Notes: generated by a model not told the origin, from the letters alone. A DNA stretch of 31,495 bases from DASPLH01 sp035627675 (GCA_035627675.1 DASPLH010000242.1:1-31495), one strand, 5' to 3'; shown: positions 1 to 9,070, counted from the stretch's first letter. Translations and numbers: made by a program.

Positions 1-893
1 TCCAGGCACTCGGCGGCGATCAGGTGGACGAAGGCAGACTGGTGGTTCTGCATGTCGTGTGCCCTGCGAGCGTTGGCCAGCGCGTCGGGCATGTTGTTGC
101 GCTTGAGCTGCGCGTAGGCCAGCAGGGCGAACGCAACTTCATCCTGCGGGTTCGCTGCGGTCGCCCTCTTCAGTAAACCGTCAGCCTCTTCGAACCGCTC
201 GGAGCGCACCAGGATGCGGCCGAGCTGCCGCTGGATGGTTGGGTTGGCGGAGTTCACTTCCAGTCCCTTGCGGAATGTTTCCTCGGCGCGCGCGGCGTCG
301 TTCTGCTGGAGGTACACGGCCCCGAGAGCGCCGTAAGCGGCGTCAAACTGCGGATACATCTCGAGCGCCTTCCGGAAGTGCTCCGCCGCGTTGTCCCACT
401 TCTTCTGCGAAATCGCCTCCGTGCCTTTCCTGTACTCCTTCTTCGCCTTATCCGGCGCCTTGAGGTCGTTGGCGGAGATCACACCACCGGGGCTGGCCTG
501 GGCGTTGGGATTCGAGCGAAGGCGGACGGTAACGCTCTCGTGGTGCATGAATTCACCGGGATAGATGTAGAAGGCTGCCGACTCGGAGTCCTCTATGCTG
601 GGACCGGTGACCTTGACGGTGTAGTTGCCAGGAGAGACCTGCGGGAAACGTGCGCGGCCAGAGCCGTCTGCGGCGCCGCGGGCCACGATGCCTCCGTACG
701 CGCTCATCAGATCGACCATGACCGGGTCGGAGGTCGGGAACCCTGTCTGCAACTGAACTCGCACCGTCAGCTCGGGATTTCGAGCCGTAGGGGGTGCTGC
801 GCGGGGATCGCTGCGGCTTTGGTTCTGTGCGACCGCCAGGGCGCAGAGCAAGGCCACAGCCAGGAGCACGCACGCGAAACGGTGAGCGGTCAT
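1..893 (-). CDS. Secreted TPR protein with N-terminal carboxypeptidase-regulatory-like domain (C-terminus cut by window edge)
   Basis: The frame is open from the ATG at 893 down to base 1, so the 3' end lies outside the window. A consensus Shine-Dalgarno GGAGGT (plus-strand 899-904) sits 6 bases before the start. The protein opens with a signal peptide (MTAHRFACVLLAVALL, then an Ala-rich cleavage region near residue 22). Residues 40-115 form a beta-rich segment that looks like a carboxypeptidase-regulatory/CNA-B fold (GRARFPQVSPGNYTVKV). From about residue 140 come TPR repeats with typical spacing (KKWDNAAEHFRKALEMYP, DAARAEETFRKGLEVN, and two more). Such proteins are probably exported and scaffold envelope complexes; the exact partner is unknown. 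It follows rpsT on the same strand but the rpsT terminator lies between, so it is either read through or has its own promoter. Family assignment is solid; function is not. Confidence 0.85.
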   Translation of the reverse strand, partial: MTAHRFACVLLAVALLCALAVAQNQSRSDPRAAPPTARNPELTVRVQLQTGFPTSDPVMVDLMSAYGGIVARGAADGSGRARFPQVSPGNYTVKVTGPSIEDSESAAFYIYPGEFMHHESVTVRLRSNPNAQASPGGVISANDLKAPDKAKKEYRKGTEAISQKKWDNAAEHFRKALEMYPQFDAAYGALGAVYLQQNDAARAEETFRKGLEVNSANPTIQRQLGRILVRSERFEEADGLLKRATAANPQDEVAFALLAYAQLKRNNMPDALANARRAHDMQNHQSAFVHLIAAECL

Positions 894-922
894 ATGCGAC
901 CTCCGCCCTGTTTGGATGCCAA

Positions 923-950
923 GAAAAAACGACAGGGCCTTGGCCCTGCC
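923..950 (-). terminator. Rho-independent terminator of rpsT
   Basis: Read on the minus strand, GGCAGGGCC-AA-GGCCCTGTC forms a GC-rich stem with one G-U pair and is followed by CG and six T residues. It lies 24 bases after the rpsT stop codon. Confidence 0.9.
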
Positions 951-973
951 GTTCCGATTTCCTGGTTGGATCG

Positions 974-1246
974 CTACTTCGCGGCTGCAACCTTCTTTAC
1001 GCGGGCAGCCAAACGGCTCTTGTAGCGCGAAGCGGTGTTCTTGTGGATGACACCCTTCTTGGCGCTCTTGTCGAGCACGGAAGCCGCCTGGCGGTACTGA
1101 GACTCGGCGGCCGCCTGGTCACCGGACGTCAGCGCGGTGCGGAGCTTGCGCAGCGCGCTGCGCATCTGGGAGGTGTTGGCGCGGTTGACCGCGGTCTTCG
1201 TTTCTGTCTGCCGGGCGCGCTTCAGCGCCGAAACATGATTCGCCAT
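974..1246 (-). CDS. rpsT: 30S ribosomal protein S20
   Basis: The 90-residue, highly basic protein begins MANHVSALKRARQTE and ends in a Lys/Ala-rich tail, both typical of bS20, and has the family's usual length. It binds 16S rRNA early in 30S assembly. The motif GVIHKNTASRYKSRLA is the conserved C-terminal S20 signature. An AAGGA Shine-Dalgarno lies about 12 bases upstream. It is monocistronic in appearance, with a good sigma-70-type promoter upstream (1297-1326) and a strong terminator downstream. Confidence 0.97.
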   Translation of the reverse strand: MANHVSALKRARQTETKTAVNRANTSQMRSALRKLRTALTSGDQAAAESQYRQAASVLDKSAKKGVIHKNTASRYKSRLAARVKKVAAAK

Positions 1247-1296
1247 ACCGTACAGTAATCCTTCTGCTGATTCTTCGGAGTGGTGCCGAAAGAACT

Positions 1297-1326
1297 ATTC
1301 TACGGGAATTTGGCCGGAATTGGCAA
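1297..1326 (-). promoter_or_regulatory. Sigma-70-type promoter of rpsT
   Basis: On the minus strand a TTGCCA -35 box (1326-1321, 5/6 matches) and a TAGAAT -10 box (1302-1297, 5/6 matches) are separated by 18 bases. The predicted start point is about 45 bases before the rpsT start codon. Confidence 0.6.
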
Positions 1327-1714
1327 TGAGAGCAGCGGGACGGCCAAAAAGTAAGTTCGGGCGAGCCCGGCGACCGGAGGGTCGGGGCAAAACCCGGCGC
1401 CCAGGTCGAACCAATTCTGCGCCACCGCCTCCACCCTTTTTCAGCCTCGGACATCTAATCAAAGTGGAGGATGGCAGGCTCAGCCTTGCGAACGTCTATT
1501 GACTCCCGGAAGCAGTCGGGCTACTCTCACGGCCAATGGCGAGCGCTCGCGGACGTAGAGGCGCACCGCTCCACCCCAACGAGCTCCGCTCGTCGGGAAC
1601 CCCGCTGCACGAGCTCCAATCCTCTTCTCGGTACAATGCAAGCATCCAACTCACGGCTGCCGCTGGTAGCGGCACGCACGCGCTTATTGCGCTCGAGGTG
1701 ACTGCCCAAACTCG
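1327..1714. other. Gap between divergent rpsT and phoH, no gene supported
   Basis: This roughly 390-base stretch contains only short reading frames of poor composition, for example a Pro/Arg-rich 60-codon frame at 1320-1502 that overlaps the rpsT promoter. It holds a possible promoter for the phoH cluster (1499-1527) and a GC-rich region with a small inverted repeat, ACGAG-CTCCG-CTCGT near 1579-1593. Nothing else was recognised. Confidence 0.5.
1499..1527 (+). promoter_or_regulatory. Candidate promoter for the phoH cluster
   Basis: TTGACT (1499-1504, 5/6 of the -35 consensus) is followed after 17 bases by TACTCT (1522-1527, only 3/6 of the -10 consensus). It would give a leader of about 180 bases. 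A second -10-like TACAAT is at 1632-1637 but has no good -35. Both are tentative. Confidence 0.3.
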
Positions 1715-2767
1715 ATGAAAAAGAACATCGACATCAGCCCGAATATCGAAACCCTGTTTGGTACTCGTGACGAAAATCTTCATGTGATTGAAGACGGCCT
1801 CAATGTCAGGATCGATTTGCGGGCCGACTCGATCGAAATCGAGGGCGCTGCCGCCGACGTGCAGCGAGCCGAGCGGCTCTTCAGCGACTTCCACGAACTC
1901 CAGCGCCAGGGACACCAGTTCACGAACGGCGATCTCAACTCCATCCTGAAGGTGGTCGCGGGCGACCCGAACGCGACCCTCAGCGGACTCGCGCAGGCCG
2001 GCAAGCAGCGCTCGTTCGGCAAGCGGCCAATCCAGCCGAAGAGCATGAACCAGCGCCGCTATCTCGACGCCATCGAGAAGTACGACATGGTGTTCGGCAT
2101 CGGACCGGCCGGCACCGGCAAGACGTATCTGGCGGTGGCAATGGCTGTTTCGGCCCTGGTCTCGAAGAAGGTGACCCGCATCATCCTGGCGCGACCCGCG
2201 GTCGAGGCCGGTGAGCGGCTCGGGTTCCTGCCGGGTACGTTGCAGGAGAAGGTCGATCCCTACCTCCGCCCGTTGTATGACGCGCTCTACGATATGCTCG
2301 AGCCGGAGAAAGTCGATCGCTACCTGGAGAAGAACGTCATCGAGATTGCCCCGATCGCATTCATGCGCGGGCGCACGCTCAACGACTCCTTCGTGATCCT
2401 CGACGAGGCGCAGAATACGACCTCGGAGCAGATGAAAATGTTCGTGACCCGACTGGGATTCAACTCCAAGGCGGTCATCACGGGCGACATCACGCAGATT
2501 GACCTTCCCAACGCGAACCGCAGCGGATTGATCGAGGCGACGAACGTCCTGAAGGGCGTGGACGGCATTTCCTTCCAGCACTTCGACGAGACGGACGTCG
2601 TGCGCCACCAGTTGGTGCAGCGGATCGTCCGCGCCTATGACGACTACAAGGTCCGCAGCGAGCAGCAGCTCTCGCTGGGACTGGAGTCGAGTGGCAGGGG
2701 CGAGAAACGCGACGTGCCGGCGGCGGTTCTGGACAGCGAAAGCCCGGAGGACGAGCTGCGCCAGTAG
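1715..2767 (+). CDS. phoH: PhoH family ATPase (YbeZ-like)
   Basis: The 350-residue protein has the PhoH/YbeZ layout: an N-terminal KH-like nucleic-acid-binding segment (about residues 8-65), then a P-loop domain with Walker A GPAGTGKT at residues 130-137 and Walker B ILDEAQN around 228-234, with the family motif ARPAVEAGERLGFLPG between them. PhoH proteins are cytoplasmic ATPases linked to RNA helicase activity, and YbeZ partners the endonuclease YbeY in rRNA maturation. The next gene is ybeY, which fits. The start ATG at 1715 gives MKKNIDISPN; AGGTGA lies 14 bases upstream, a rather long spacing. The last 30 residues are low-complexity and acidic. A terminator-like hairpin follows the stop codon. 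Confidence 0.93.
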   Translation: MKKNIDISPNIETLFGTRDENLHVIEDGLNVRIDLRADSIEIEGAAADVQRAERLFSDFHELQRQGHQFTNGDLNSILKVVAGDPNATLSGLAQAGKQRSFGKRPIQPKSMNQRRYLDAIEKYDMVFGIGPAGTGKTYLAVAMAVSALVSKKVTRIILARPAVEAGERLGFLPGTLQEKVDPYLRPLYDALYDMLEPEKVDRYLEKNVIEIAPIAFMRGRTLNDSFVILDEAQNTTSEQMKMFVTRLGFNSKAVITGDITQIDLPNANRSGLIEATNVLKGVDGISFQHFDETDVVRHQLVQRIVRAYDDYKVRSEQQLSLGLESSGRGEKRDVPAAVLDSESPEDELRQ

Positions 2768-2784
2768 GATTTTGTACAATGGAG

Positions 2785-2820
2785 CGGGAGGACTGTATGC
2801 GTCCTCCCGTTAGTTTTTTG
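2785..2820 (+). terminator. Terminator-like hairpin between phoH and ybeY
   Basis: A perfect 9-bp stem, CGGGAGGAC (2785-2793) with GTCCTCCCG (2801-2809), closes a 7-base loop and is followed by TTAGTTTTTT. It has all the marks of an intrinsic terminator, yet lies inside a cluster normally co-transcribed. A -10-like TACAAT (2775-2780) stands just before it. Confidence 0.75.
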
Positions 2821-2845
2821 AAAGGCAGCGCACAGGTCCCGTCTC

Positions 2846-3415
2846 TTGCGCGGCGTCCGGCGGACGCAGATTTCGACGGTGACATCCTTGATCATTACAA
2901 AAACAAAACTGACAGGCGTTTCCGTCGCGGAACTCGAGCGCTTCGCTGTTCGCGCTCGCAGGTCCACGAAACTGCGCGGCGAAGTCGCCGTCCTCATCAC
3001 TACAAACGAAGAAATCCGGGAGCTGAACCGCTCGTTCCGGCGAAAGGACAAGCCCACGGATGTGCTGTCGTTCCCGTCTGACGCACGCGGCATGGCCGGC
3101 GATATCGCCATATCGGCCGAGATCGCGGCAGAGAACGGCGAAGCCATGGGACATGGGCTGGCAACGGAGCTGAAGATCCTCATCCTTCATGGAATGCTCC
3201 ACCTCGGCGGCTACGATCACGAATCCGATACCGGGGAGATGGCCGAGTTCGAAGCGAAGCTCCGCGAGAAGCTGGAGCTGCCGCATGGACTGATCGAGCG
3301 CGCCAGCGGTGGGCGAACGGCGGCTGGTTCGCTTCCACGCCGCGCAGCGGGCAGGCTCGTGGCGGCGAAGGTGGTGAAGAAGTCGAGAACCGCAACCGCC
3401 AGGGGGCGAGCATGA
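2846..3415 (+). CDS. ybeY: Endoribonuclease YbeY (16S rRNA 3'-end maturation)
   Basis: The zinc-binding signature H-x3-H-x5-H is present as HGMLHLGGYDH (His115, 119 and 125 counted from 2846), preceded by the family motif KDKPTDVLSFP. YbeY is a single-strand-specific metallo-endoribonuclease for 16S rRNA 3' processing and ribosome quality control. The start is uncertain: the frame has TTG at 2846 (weak AGG upstream), GTG at 2879 and TTG at 2888; the last would give MIITKTKL and fits family N-termini best, so the true protein may be about 175 residues. The C-terminus carries about 40 extra basic residues (SGGRTAAGSLPRRAAGRL onward) that are not part of the usual fold. Its stop overlaps the next ATG by 4 bases, so translation of the two is coupled. 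Confidence 0.93.
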   Translation: MRGVRRTQISTVTSLIITKTKLTGVSVAELERFAVRARRSTKLRGEVAVLITTNEEIRELNRSFRRKDKPTDVLSFPSDARGMAGDIAISAEIAAENGEAMGHGLATELKILILHGMLHLGGYDHESDTGEMAEFEAKLREKLELPHGLIERASGGRTAAGSLPRRAAGRLVAAKVVKKSRTATARGRA

Positions 3416-4692
3416 CAGTCGCACTTGGGCTGGTTCTTCTGATTTTCCTGCTCACCATCAGTGCATATGCCACGCGCCTGTATAGCGAAGCCGGGAAGTT
3501 CCTGTCGCGAGAGTTCCAGGAGAACATCGAGTTCTTTGAGCATCAGGTGGAACCGCGCCTTGGAGGAGCGAGCAAGCGCGCCGCCCTCACCGTCGGGCTG
3601 CTGGAACAACTTTCGACGGCCGGTATTGCGCTGCTGGTCGCGTATGTCCTGTTTCGCAATCCCGAACTGACCGGAGTTGAGGTTTGGGAAGCGTTGCTGC
3701 TGATGGCGGTGATCATCCTGGTGTTCCAGCGCCTGATCCCATACCTGCTGTTCGCGCGTACGCGAGGGGCGTGGTTCGTCGCTTTGGTGCCGCTGCTTCG
3801 GGTGCTTGTGTACTTGCTCATGCCGATGACGCTGGTACTCGGGTTCATGCAGTCGGTGGTGTCGCTCACGCGCGCAGATAATACGTCCGAGGAGCCGGAG
3901 CACCCGTCCGAAGCGGTGGATGCGCTGATCGAGGCCGGCCAGGATGAGGGCATTCTCGAGGAGGGCGATCGCAACCTGATTCACTCGGTCGTGGAGTTCG
4001 GCGACAAGATCGTGGCCGAGGTGATGACGCCGCGTCCGAACATCGTTGCCGTGCCGGCAAACACGACGGTCGAAGAACTGACGAACCTGCTGAACCAGAA
4101 CAGCTATTCGCGGCTGCCCGTTTATGAAGGCGATATCGACCACATCATCGGCATCGTTTACGCGCGCGACCTGTTGCAGGTGCCCGATACGGAAGCAAAA
4201 ACGCGCACCGTTCGCGAACTGATGAAGGGCGACGTGTACTTCATCCCGGAGACAAAGCGTGCGAGCGAATTGCTGGGCGAGATGCAGCGCGACAACATCC
4301 GCATGGCCGTCGTGATCGACGAGTACGGCGGTGTCGCGGGCGTGGTCACCATCGAAGACCTCGTGGAAGAGATTGTCGGCGAGTTGCGCGATGAACGCGA
4401 AGCCAAGAGCGAGGTCGTGCGCGAGAACGACTGCTCGTACATCGTGCCGGGCAATCTCGATGTTGACCTTCTCGACGAGTTGTTCGGCATACGGCTGGAC
4501 GATTGGGAGTCCACCACCGTTGGGGGTCTCGTCACCGAGATGTCCGGGCATATTCCTTTGCCCGGAGAGGTGGTTGAGGAAGACGGCTTGCGGTTCGAAG
4601 TGCTGGAGTCAACCAGCCGTCGCGTGGACCGTGTGCGTGTGGTCTGCCTCAAGCCCACGGAGCGTCCCGCGCAGAGGAACGGAACGCAATAG
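3412..4692 (+). CDS. CorC/HlyC-type membrane protein with CBS pair (YbeX-like)
   Basis: The 426-residue protein starts with four likely membrane segments (about residues 3-20, 58-80, 92-112 and 120-145) in the place of a DUF21 domain, though the DUF21 signature is divergent. Two CBS domains follow (about 200-260 with VMTPRPNIVAVPANTT, and 270-325 ending in VIDEYGGVAGVVTIEDLVEEIVGE). A C-terminal CorC_HlyC (transporter-associated) domain covers about 340-415. Related proteins act in Mg2+/Co2+ efflux or tolerance; E. coli YbeX sits next to ybeY in the same order but has no membrane part. The ATGA overlap with ybeY shows operon coupling. A second, more canonical paralogue lies at 22620-23990. 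Confidence 0.85.
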   Translation: MTVALGLVLLIFLLTISAYATRLYSEAGKFLSREFQENIEFFEHQVEPRLGGASKRAALTVGLLEQLSTAGIALLVAYVLFRNPELTGVEVWEALLLMAVIILVFQRLIPYLLFARTRGAWFVALVPLLRVLVYLLMPMTLVLGFMQSVVSLTRADNTSEEPEHPSEAVDALIEAGQDEGILEEGDRNLIHSVVEFGDKIVAEVMTPRPNIVAVPANTTVEELTNLLNQNSYSRLPVYEGDIDHIIGIVYARDLLQVPDTEAKTRTVRELMKGDVYFIPETKRASELLGEMQRDNIRMAVVIDEYGGVAGVVTIEDLVEEIVGELRDEREAKSEVVRENDCSYIVPGNLDVDLLDELFGIRLDDWESTTVGGLVTEMSGHIPLPGEVVEEDGLRFEVLESTSRRVDRVRVVCLKPTERPAQRNGTQ

Positions 4693-4696
4693 AAGG

Positions 4697-4727
4697 CGTC
4701 AGCACCCAGCCGTCAGCATTCAGTCAC
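4697..4727 (+). repeat. Short direct repeat GTCAGCA in the intergenic gap before era
   Basis: GTCAGCA is repeated 14 bases apart, with partly similar 7-base units in between (GTCAGCA-CCCAGCC-GTCAGCA-TTCAGTC). It lies in the 78-base gap before era. It is too short to classify but resembles low-complexity CAGCATTCAGC-type spacers. Confidence 0.4.
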
Positions 4728-4770
4728 TACGACGCAGGTATCCGCTCACCACTTGAAGTAAGCTGTATCC

Positions 4771-5700
4771 ATGCGCTCCGGATTCGTGTCCATTATCGGC
4801 CGGCCCAACGCCGGCAAATCAACGTTGCTGAACGCACTCGTCGGCGAAAAGCTGGCGATCGTCACGCACAAGCCCCAGACGACGCGAAACCGCATCACCG
4901 GCATCGTGAACGTCAAGCGCAAGGGGAGCCGCCCGGCCGGGCAGGTCGTGTTCGTGGATACGCCGGGCGTTCATAAGCCGGCAGACCAGCTGAACAAGCG
5001 CATGATGCAGGAGGTCTATGACGCGCTGGAAGCGTGCGACCTGCTGCTCTACATGGTGGACGCGACCGACAAGTTCGGCCCGGGTGAAGAGTTCACGCTG
5101 GAGCTGGTCAAGAGGCGCAAGACAAAGACCTTCCTTCTGTTGAACAAGGTTGACCTTATCCAGAAAGACAAGCTGCTGCCGCTGATCGAAGAGTGGCGTA
5201 GCCGGCACGAATTCGCCGAGATCGTTCCGGTTTCGGCGATGAAGGGCGTGGGTCTTCCGGATCTCACAGACGCCGTTATCAAAGCGCTTCCTGAGGGGCC
5301 GCGATACTTCCCCGAGGACCAGGTCACGGACCAGCCCGAGAGGTTCGTCGTGGCGGAGTTCATCCGCGAGCAGGTCCTGAAGTTCACGCACGAAGAGGTC
5401 CCCTACGCCAGCAGCATCCTGGTCGAACAGTTTGAAGAAGAGCCGAAGCTGACGCGCATCGCCGCCACCATCTACGTCGAGCGGGACGGGCAGAAGGCAA
5501 TCCTTATCGGCAAGCAGGGAAGCATGTTGAAACAGATCGGCATGCGCGCGCGTCACGAGATCGAGCGCCTGCTTGGGACCAAGGTGTTCCTGGAGCTGTT
5601 CGTCAAGGTGCGAAGCGGATGGCGCGACTCGGCCAGCTTCGTGGATGAAACGCTCGACTGGCGAAAGCAGTTGCAGGGATTGACGAAGAGAAAAGAGTAG
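4771..5700 (+). CDS. era: GTPase Era
   Basis: The 309-residue protein has all Era GTPase motifs: G1 GRPNAGKST (residues 10-18), switch-region TTRNRITGI, G3 DTPG (63-66), G4 NKVD (125-128) and G5 SAMKG (155-159). The C-terminal KH domain includes LIGKQGSMLKQIG near residues 243-255. Era binds the 3' end of 16S rRNA and acts in late 30S assembly, which matches the ybeZ/ybeY neighbours. There is no clear Shine-Dalgarno before the ATG at 4771. No strong terminator follows; instead the gene runs into a repeat block facing a convergent gene. Confidence 0.97.
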   Translation: MRSGFVSIIGRPNAGKSTLLNALVGEKLAIVTHKPQTTRNRITGIVNVKRKGSRPAGQVVFVDTPGVHKPADQLNKRMMQEVYDALEACDLLLYMVDATDKFGPGEEFTLELVKRRKTKTFLLLNKVDLIQKDKLLPLIEEWRSRHEFAEIVPVSAMKGVGLPDLTDAVIKALPEGPRYFPEDQVTDQPERFVVAEFIREQVLKFTHEEVPYASSILVEQFEEEPKLTRIAATIYVERDGQKAILIGKQGSMLKQIGMRARHEIERLLGTKVFLELFVKVRSGWRDSASFVDETLDWRKQLQGLTKRKE

Positions 5701-5703
5701 ATG

Positions 5704-5746
5704 CTGAGCTTCTGAGCTGCTAAGGCGCTGAGGTGCTGAGACGCTG
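5704..5746 (+). repeat. Degenerate 8-bp tandem repeat, consensus CTRAGNNN
   Basis: Five successive 8-base units can be read: CTGAGCTT, CTGAGCTG, CTAAGGCG, CTGAGGTG and CTGAGACG, ending in CTG. The block begins three bases after the era stop codon and is bracketed by ATGCTG (5701-5706) and its inverse CAGCAT (5749-5754). The same unit recurs between pilB and pilT (14171-14248). Confidence 0.75.
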
Positions 5747-5768
5747 TACAGCATCGTTGCGGTTCGGG

Positions 5769-5888
5769 GTGTCATGCTGAGGAGGGCTTCAGCCCGACGA
5801 AGCATCTATGCATTTCGAGCCCAGTCACAAGCTGACTCGGTAACACATAGACCCATTCGCGCCAGAACCAAGGCGCTCAGGGTGACAC
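5769..5888. repeat. 120-bp intergenic element with terminal inverted repeats
   Basis: GTGTCATGCTGAG (5769-5781) at the left end and CTCAGGGTGACAC (5876-5888) at the right end are inverse complements at 11 of 13 positions. The left part includes GAGGGCTTCAGCCCGA (5780-5795), which contains its own small inverted repeat. A related sequence is found on the opposite strand at 19787-19820. The element has no coding capacity and sits between convergent era and the TonB receptor. It looks like a dispersed REP- or MITE-like sequence; genome copy number is unknown from here. Confidence 0.65.
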
Positions 5889-5899
5889 ACAAACGAGAG

Positions 5900-7690
5900 T
5901 CAGTTGCTCCTCTTCCCAAACACAACTTCCACTCCCACCAGTACAGCGCGTCCGGGCATTCTCACGCCGGGGATTTCCTCGTAGCCGGTGTTTGTCACGT
6001 TCGTGAACTGGACGAACGGACGAACGTTTCCGAACTGGCGCGTTGCCATGAACTCGAGCAGCGGGTAGGCGTCTCGCTCGAAGCGCTTCAAGGTGCCGAT
6101 GCGCGCGCGGCCATCCATGCGAAACGGCATCCGTCCCGTCCACGTGGCTGACCCGGAGTGCACGGGATAGTTGAAGACGTATTTCGACTGGACGCCGTCG
6201 AGCGACTCCTGCGCGCCGGTCAGTCCGGTGTAGGCGAGCGCCAGGATGTGCGAACCGAATTGCCAGCGCACCGCGGTTTCCACGCCCGTGAAGTCGAGCC
6301 GCTGGAAGTTCCGCGCCTGCCACTGGTTGGCCGGGCTCGAACGCACGTAGTCGATCACGTCCCTCTCGCGACGGTGAAATACAGTCACATCGGCCGCCAC
6401 GTGGTTCGAGAGCGTGAACTGGGCGCCAAGGTCGTAGCTCCATGCACTCTCGGGGCGGAGGTCGGGATCGCCTACGTTGGCCGGGTCGCGGTAGTAGAGG
6501 TCTGTGTACGTGGGCAGGCGGAACGCATGGCTGGCGGATGCGCGCAGCTTGATGCGTTCGGAGAGCCAGTAGCCTCCCGAAACCGACGGACTGAACTTGC
6601 GCGCGCCTCCGGTGAAGAACTCCTCTCTCGCGCCGACCGTCAGCGAGAACCGCTTCAGTGCGCGGGCGTCGAAGGCGGCGTAAACCGCCCCGCGGTCGCG
6701 CACGTGCGATCCCAGGTTCGAGCTGTCGATGTTGTCGCGGTAGAACTCGGCTCCGTAGTGCAGTCGAGTGTTGCGCGAGAGCGGTTCGCTGCGGCGAACG
6801 GCCGCCTGGTAGCTCTCGCTCAGATGGTCGTTCTTGTAAACAGCAGGGCGGTCGCGATAGAGGACAAAGATGTCCGTGTGACGGCGATAGCCGAACGCGA
6901 CCTGTGTGCGCGAGCCGAGCTGCTGCGAGGCTGCGACCATCCAGCCCTTGGTGCGCTCCCATGAATTGAATCGTCCATAGAACTGGTCGGCTCCGAACGG
7001 ACGGTCGCTGTATCCGAACAGAAGCCGCGATACCCCGAGCTTCGACCGCACCGCGCTCGTCGAGGCCAAAGCGAGGTTGCGGTAGTCACGGTCGGGCATG
7101 AAGCCGGTCGAGAGTTCGCGGGTGAACGACACCGACTGCGACCAGCGCCGGAAGCCGAACGCGGCGCGTCCGCTCTGCTGGTTCGTGCCGAAGTTCCCGG
7201 CCGCGGCCCCGAGGCGCAGCTCGTGATGTTCCGGAACGGCGGTGATGAAGTTCACCGCTCCTCCGAGTGCGTCGGAGCCATAGAGGGTGGAACCGCTGCC
7301 CCGCAGGACTTCCACGCGCTCCAGCTCCGCAAAGGGAAAAGGCAGATCGAGGTTGTGATGCGCGCTCTGCGCGTCGTTGACGCGGAGCCCGTTCAGAAGC
7401 ACGAGCGTCTGCCCGAAGCTCGAACCGCGAATGGAGAGGTCGGCCTGCACGCCGGGCGCGCGCTGTCGAATATCGAGGCTGGGGTCCTGTTGCAGCACAT
7501 CCACCCAGTCGCGGAAGAGAACCGGATTCTCGCCAACGCTGATCGTGCTCACGGCTCGGTCCGTCTCCTCGAGCGGAACGGCATCGTAGGTCCCGGTAAC
7601 GACGACCTCCTCTTCGTGAGTGGGGACGGTTGTGGGCTGTTGGGCGAGCGCGGCCGCGCAGAGCAGAACTAGGACAACAAGACTTCGCAT
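5900..7690 (-). CDS. TonB-dependent outer-membrane receptor (BtuB/vitamin or siderophore type)
   Basis: The 596-residue protein has a signal peptide (MRSLVVLVLLCAAALAQ), a TonB-box-like stretch EEVVVTGTYD (about 28-37), a plug domain with LSIRGSSFGQTLVLLNGLRV and the hallmark VEVLRGSGSTLYGSDALGGAVNFIT (about 128-152), then a beta-barrel rich in alternating aromatic strands with the RLPTYTDLYY motif. It should take up a scarce substrate such as cobalamin, a siderophore or another chelate across the outer membrane using TonB/ExbBD energy. The substrate cannot be told, and no riboswitch lies upstream: the gap to the preceding ntrX-like stop is only 27 bases, implying co-transcription with the NtrYX pair. 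Length is on the short side, as for BtuB-like receptors. Confidence 0.92.
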   Translation of the reverse strand: MRSLVVLVLLCAAALAQQPTTVPTHEEEVVVTGTYDAVPLEETDRAVSTISVGENPVLFRDWVDVLQQDPSLDIRQRAPGVQADLSIRGSSFGQTLVLLNGLRVNDAQSAHHNLDLPFPFAELERVEVLRGSGSTLYGSDALGGAVNFITAVPEHHELRLGAAAGNFGTNQQSGRAAFGFRRWSQSVSFTRELSTGFMPDRDYRNLALASTSAVRSKLGVSRLLFGYSDRPFGADQFYGRFNSWERTKGWMVAASQQLGSRTQVAFGYRRHTDIFVLYRDRPAVYKNDHLSESYQAAVRRSEPLSRNTRLHYGAEFYRDNIDSSNLGSHVRDRGAVYAAFDARALKRFSLTVGAREEFFTGGARKFSPSVSGGYWLSERIKLRASASHAFRLPTYTDLYYRDPANVGDPDLRPESAWSYDLGAQFTLSNHVAADVTVFHRRERDVIDYVRSSPANQWQARNFQRLDFTGVETAVRWQFGSHILALAYTGLTGAQESLDGVQSKYVFNYPVHSGSATWTGRMPFRMDGRARIGTLKRFERDAYPLLEFMATRQFGNVRPFVQFTNVTNTGYEEIPGVRMPGRAVLVGVEVVFGKRSN

Positions 7691-7717
7691 TGGGTATGAC
7701 TTCGGGTAGGCCCCGGA

Positions 7718-9070
<1,353 letters not shown>

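Noticed and set aside
1320..1502. 60-codon reading frame in the rpsT-phoH gap
   Set aside because: Low-complexity Pro/Arg composition, overlaps the rpsT promoter, no ribosome-binding site and no recognisable homology.
2779..3081. 100-codon frame beginning at the ATG after TACAAT
   Set aside because: It runs through the terminator hairpin and overlaps ybeY in another frame, with no recognisable protein features.
5704..5746. CRISPR or coding repeat in the CTRAGNNN array
   Set aside because: The period is 8 bases with no spacers, and no reading frame spans it.
5877..6962. Long minus- and plus-strand open frames over the receptor and kinase genes
   Set aside because: They are shadows of the real genes in GC-rich DNA, with Arg/Pro/Ala-biased composition and no domains.
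7691..7717. Cobalamin riboswitch for the TonB-dependent receptor
   Set aside because: Only 27 bases separate it from the preceding gene, too short for the aptamer.
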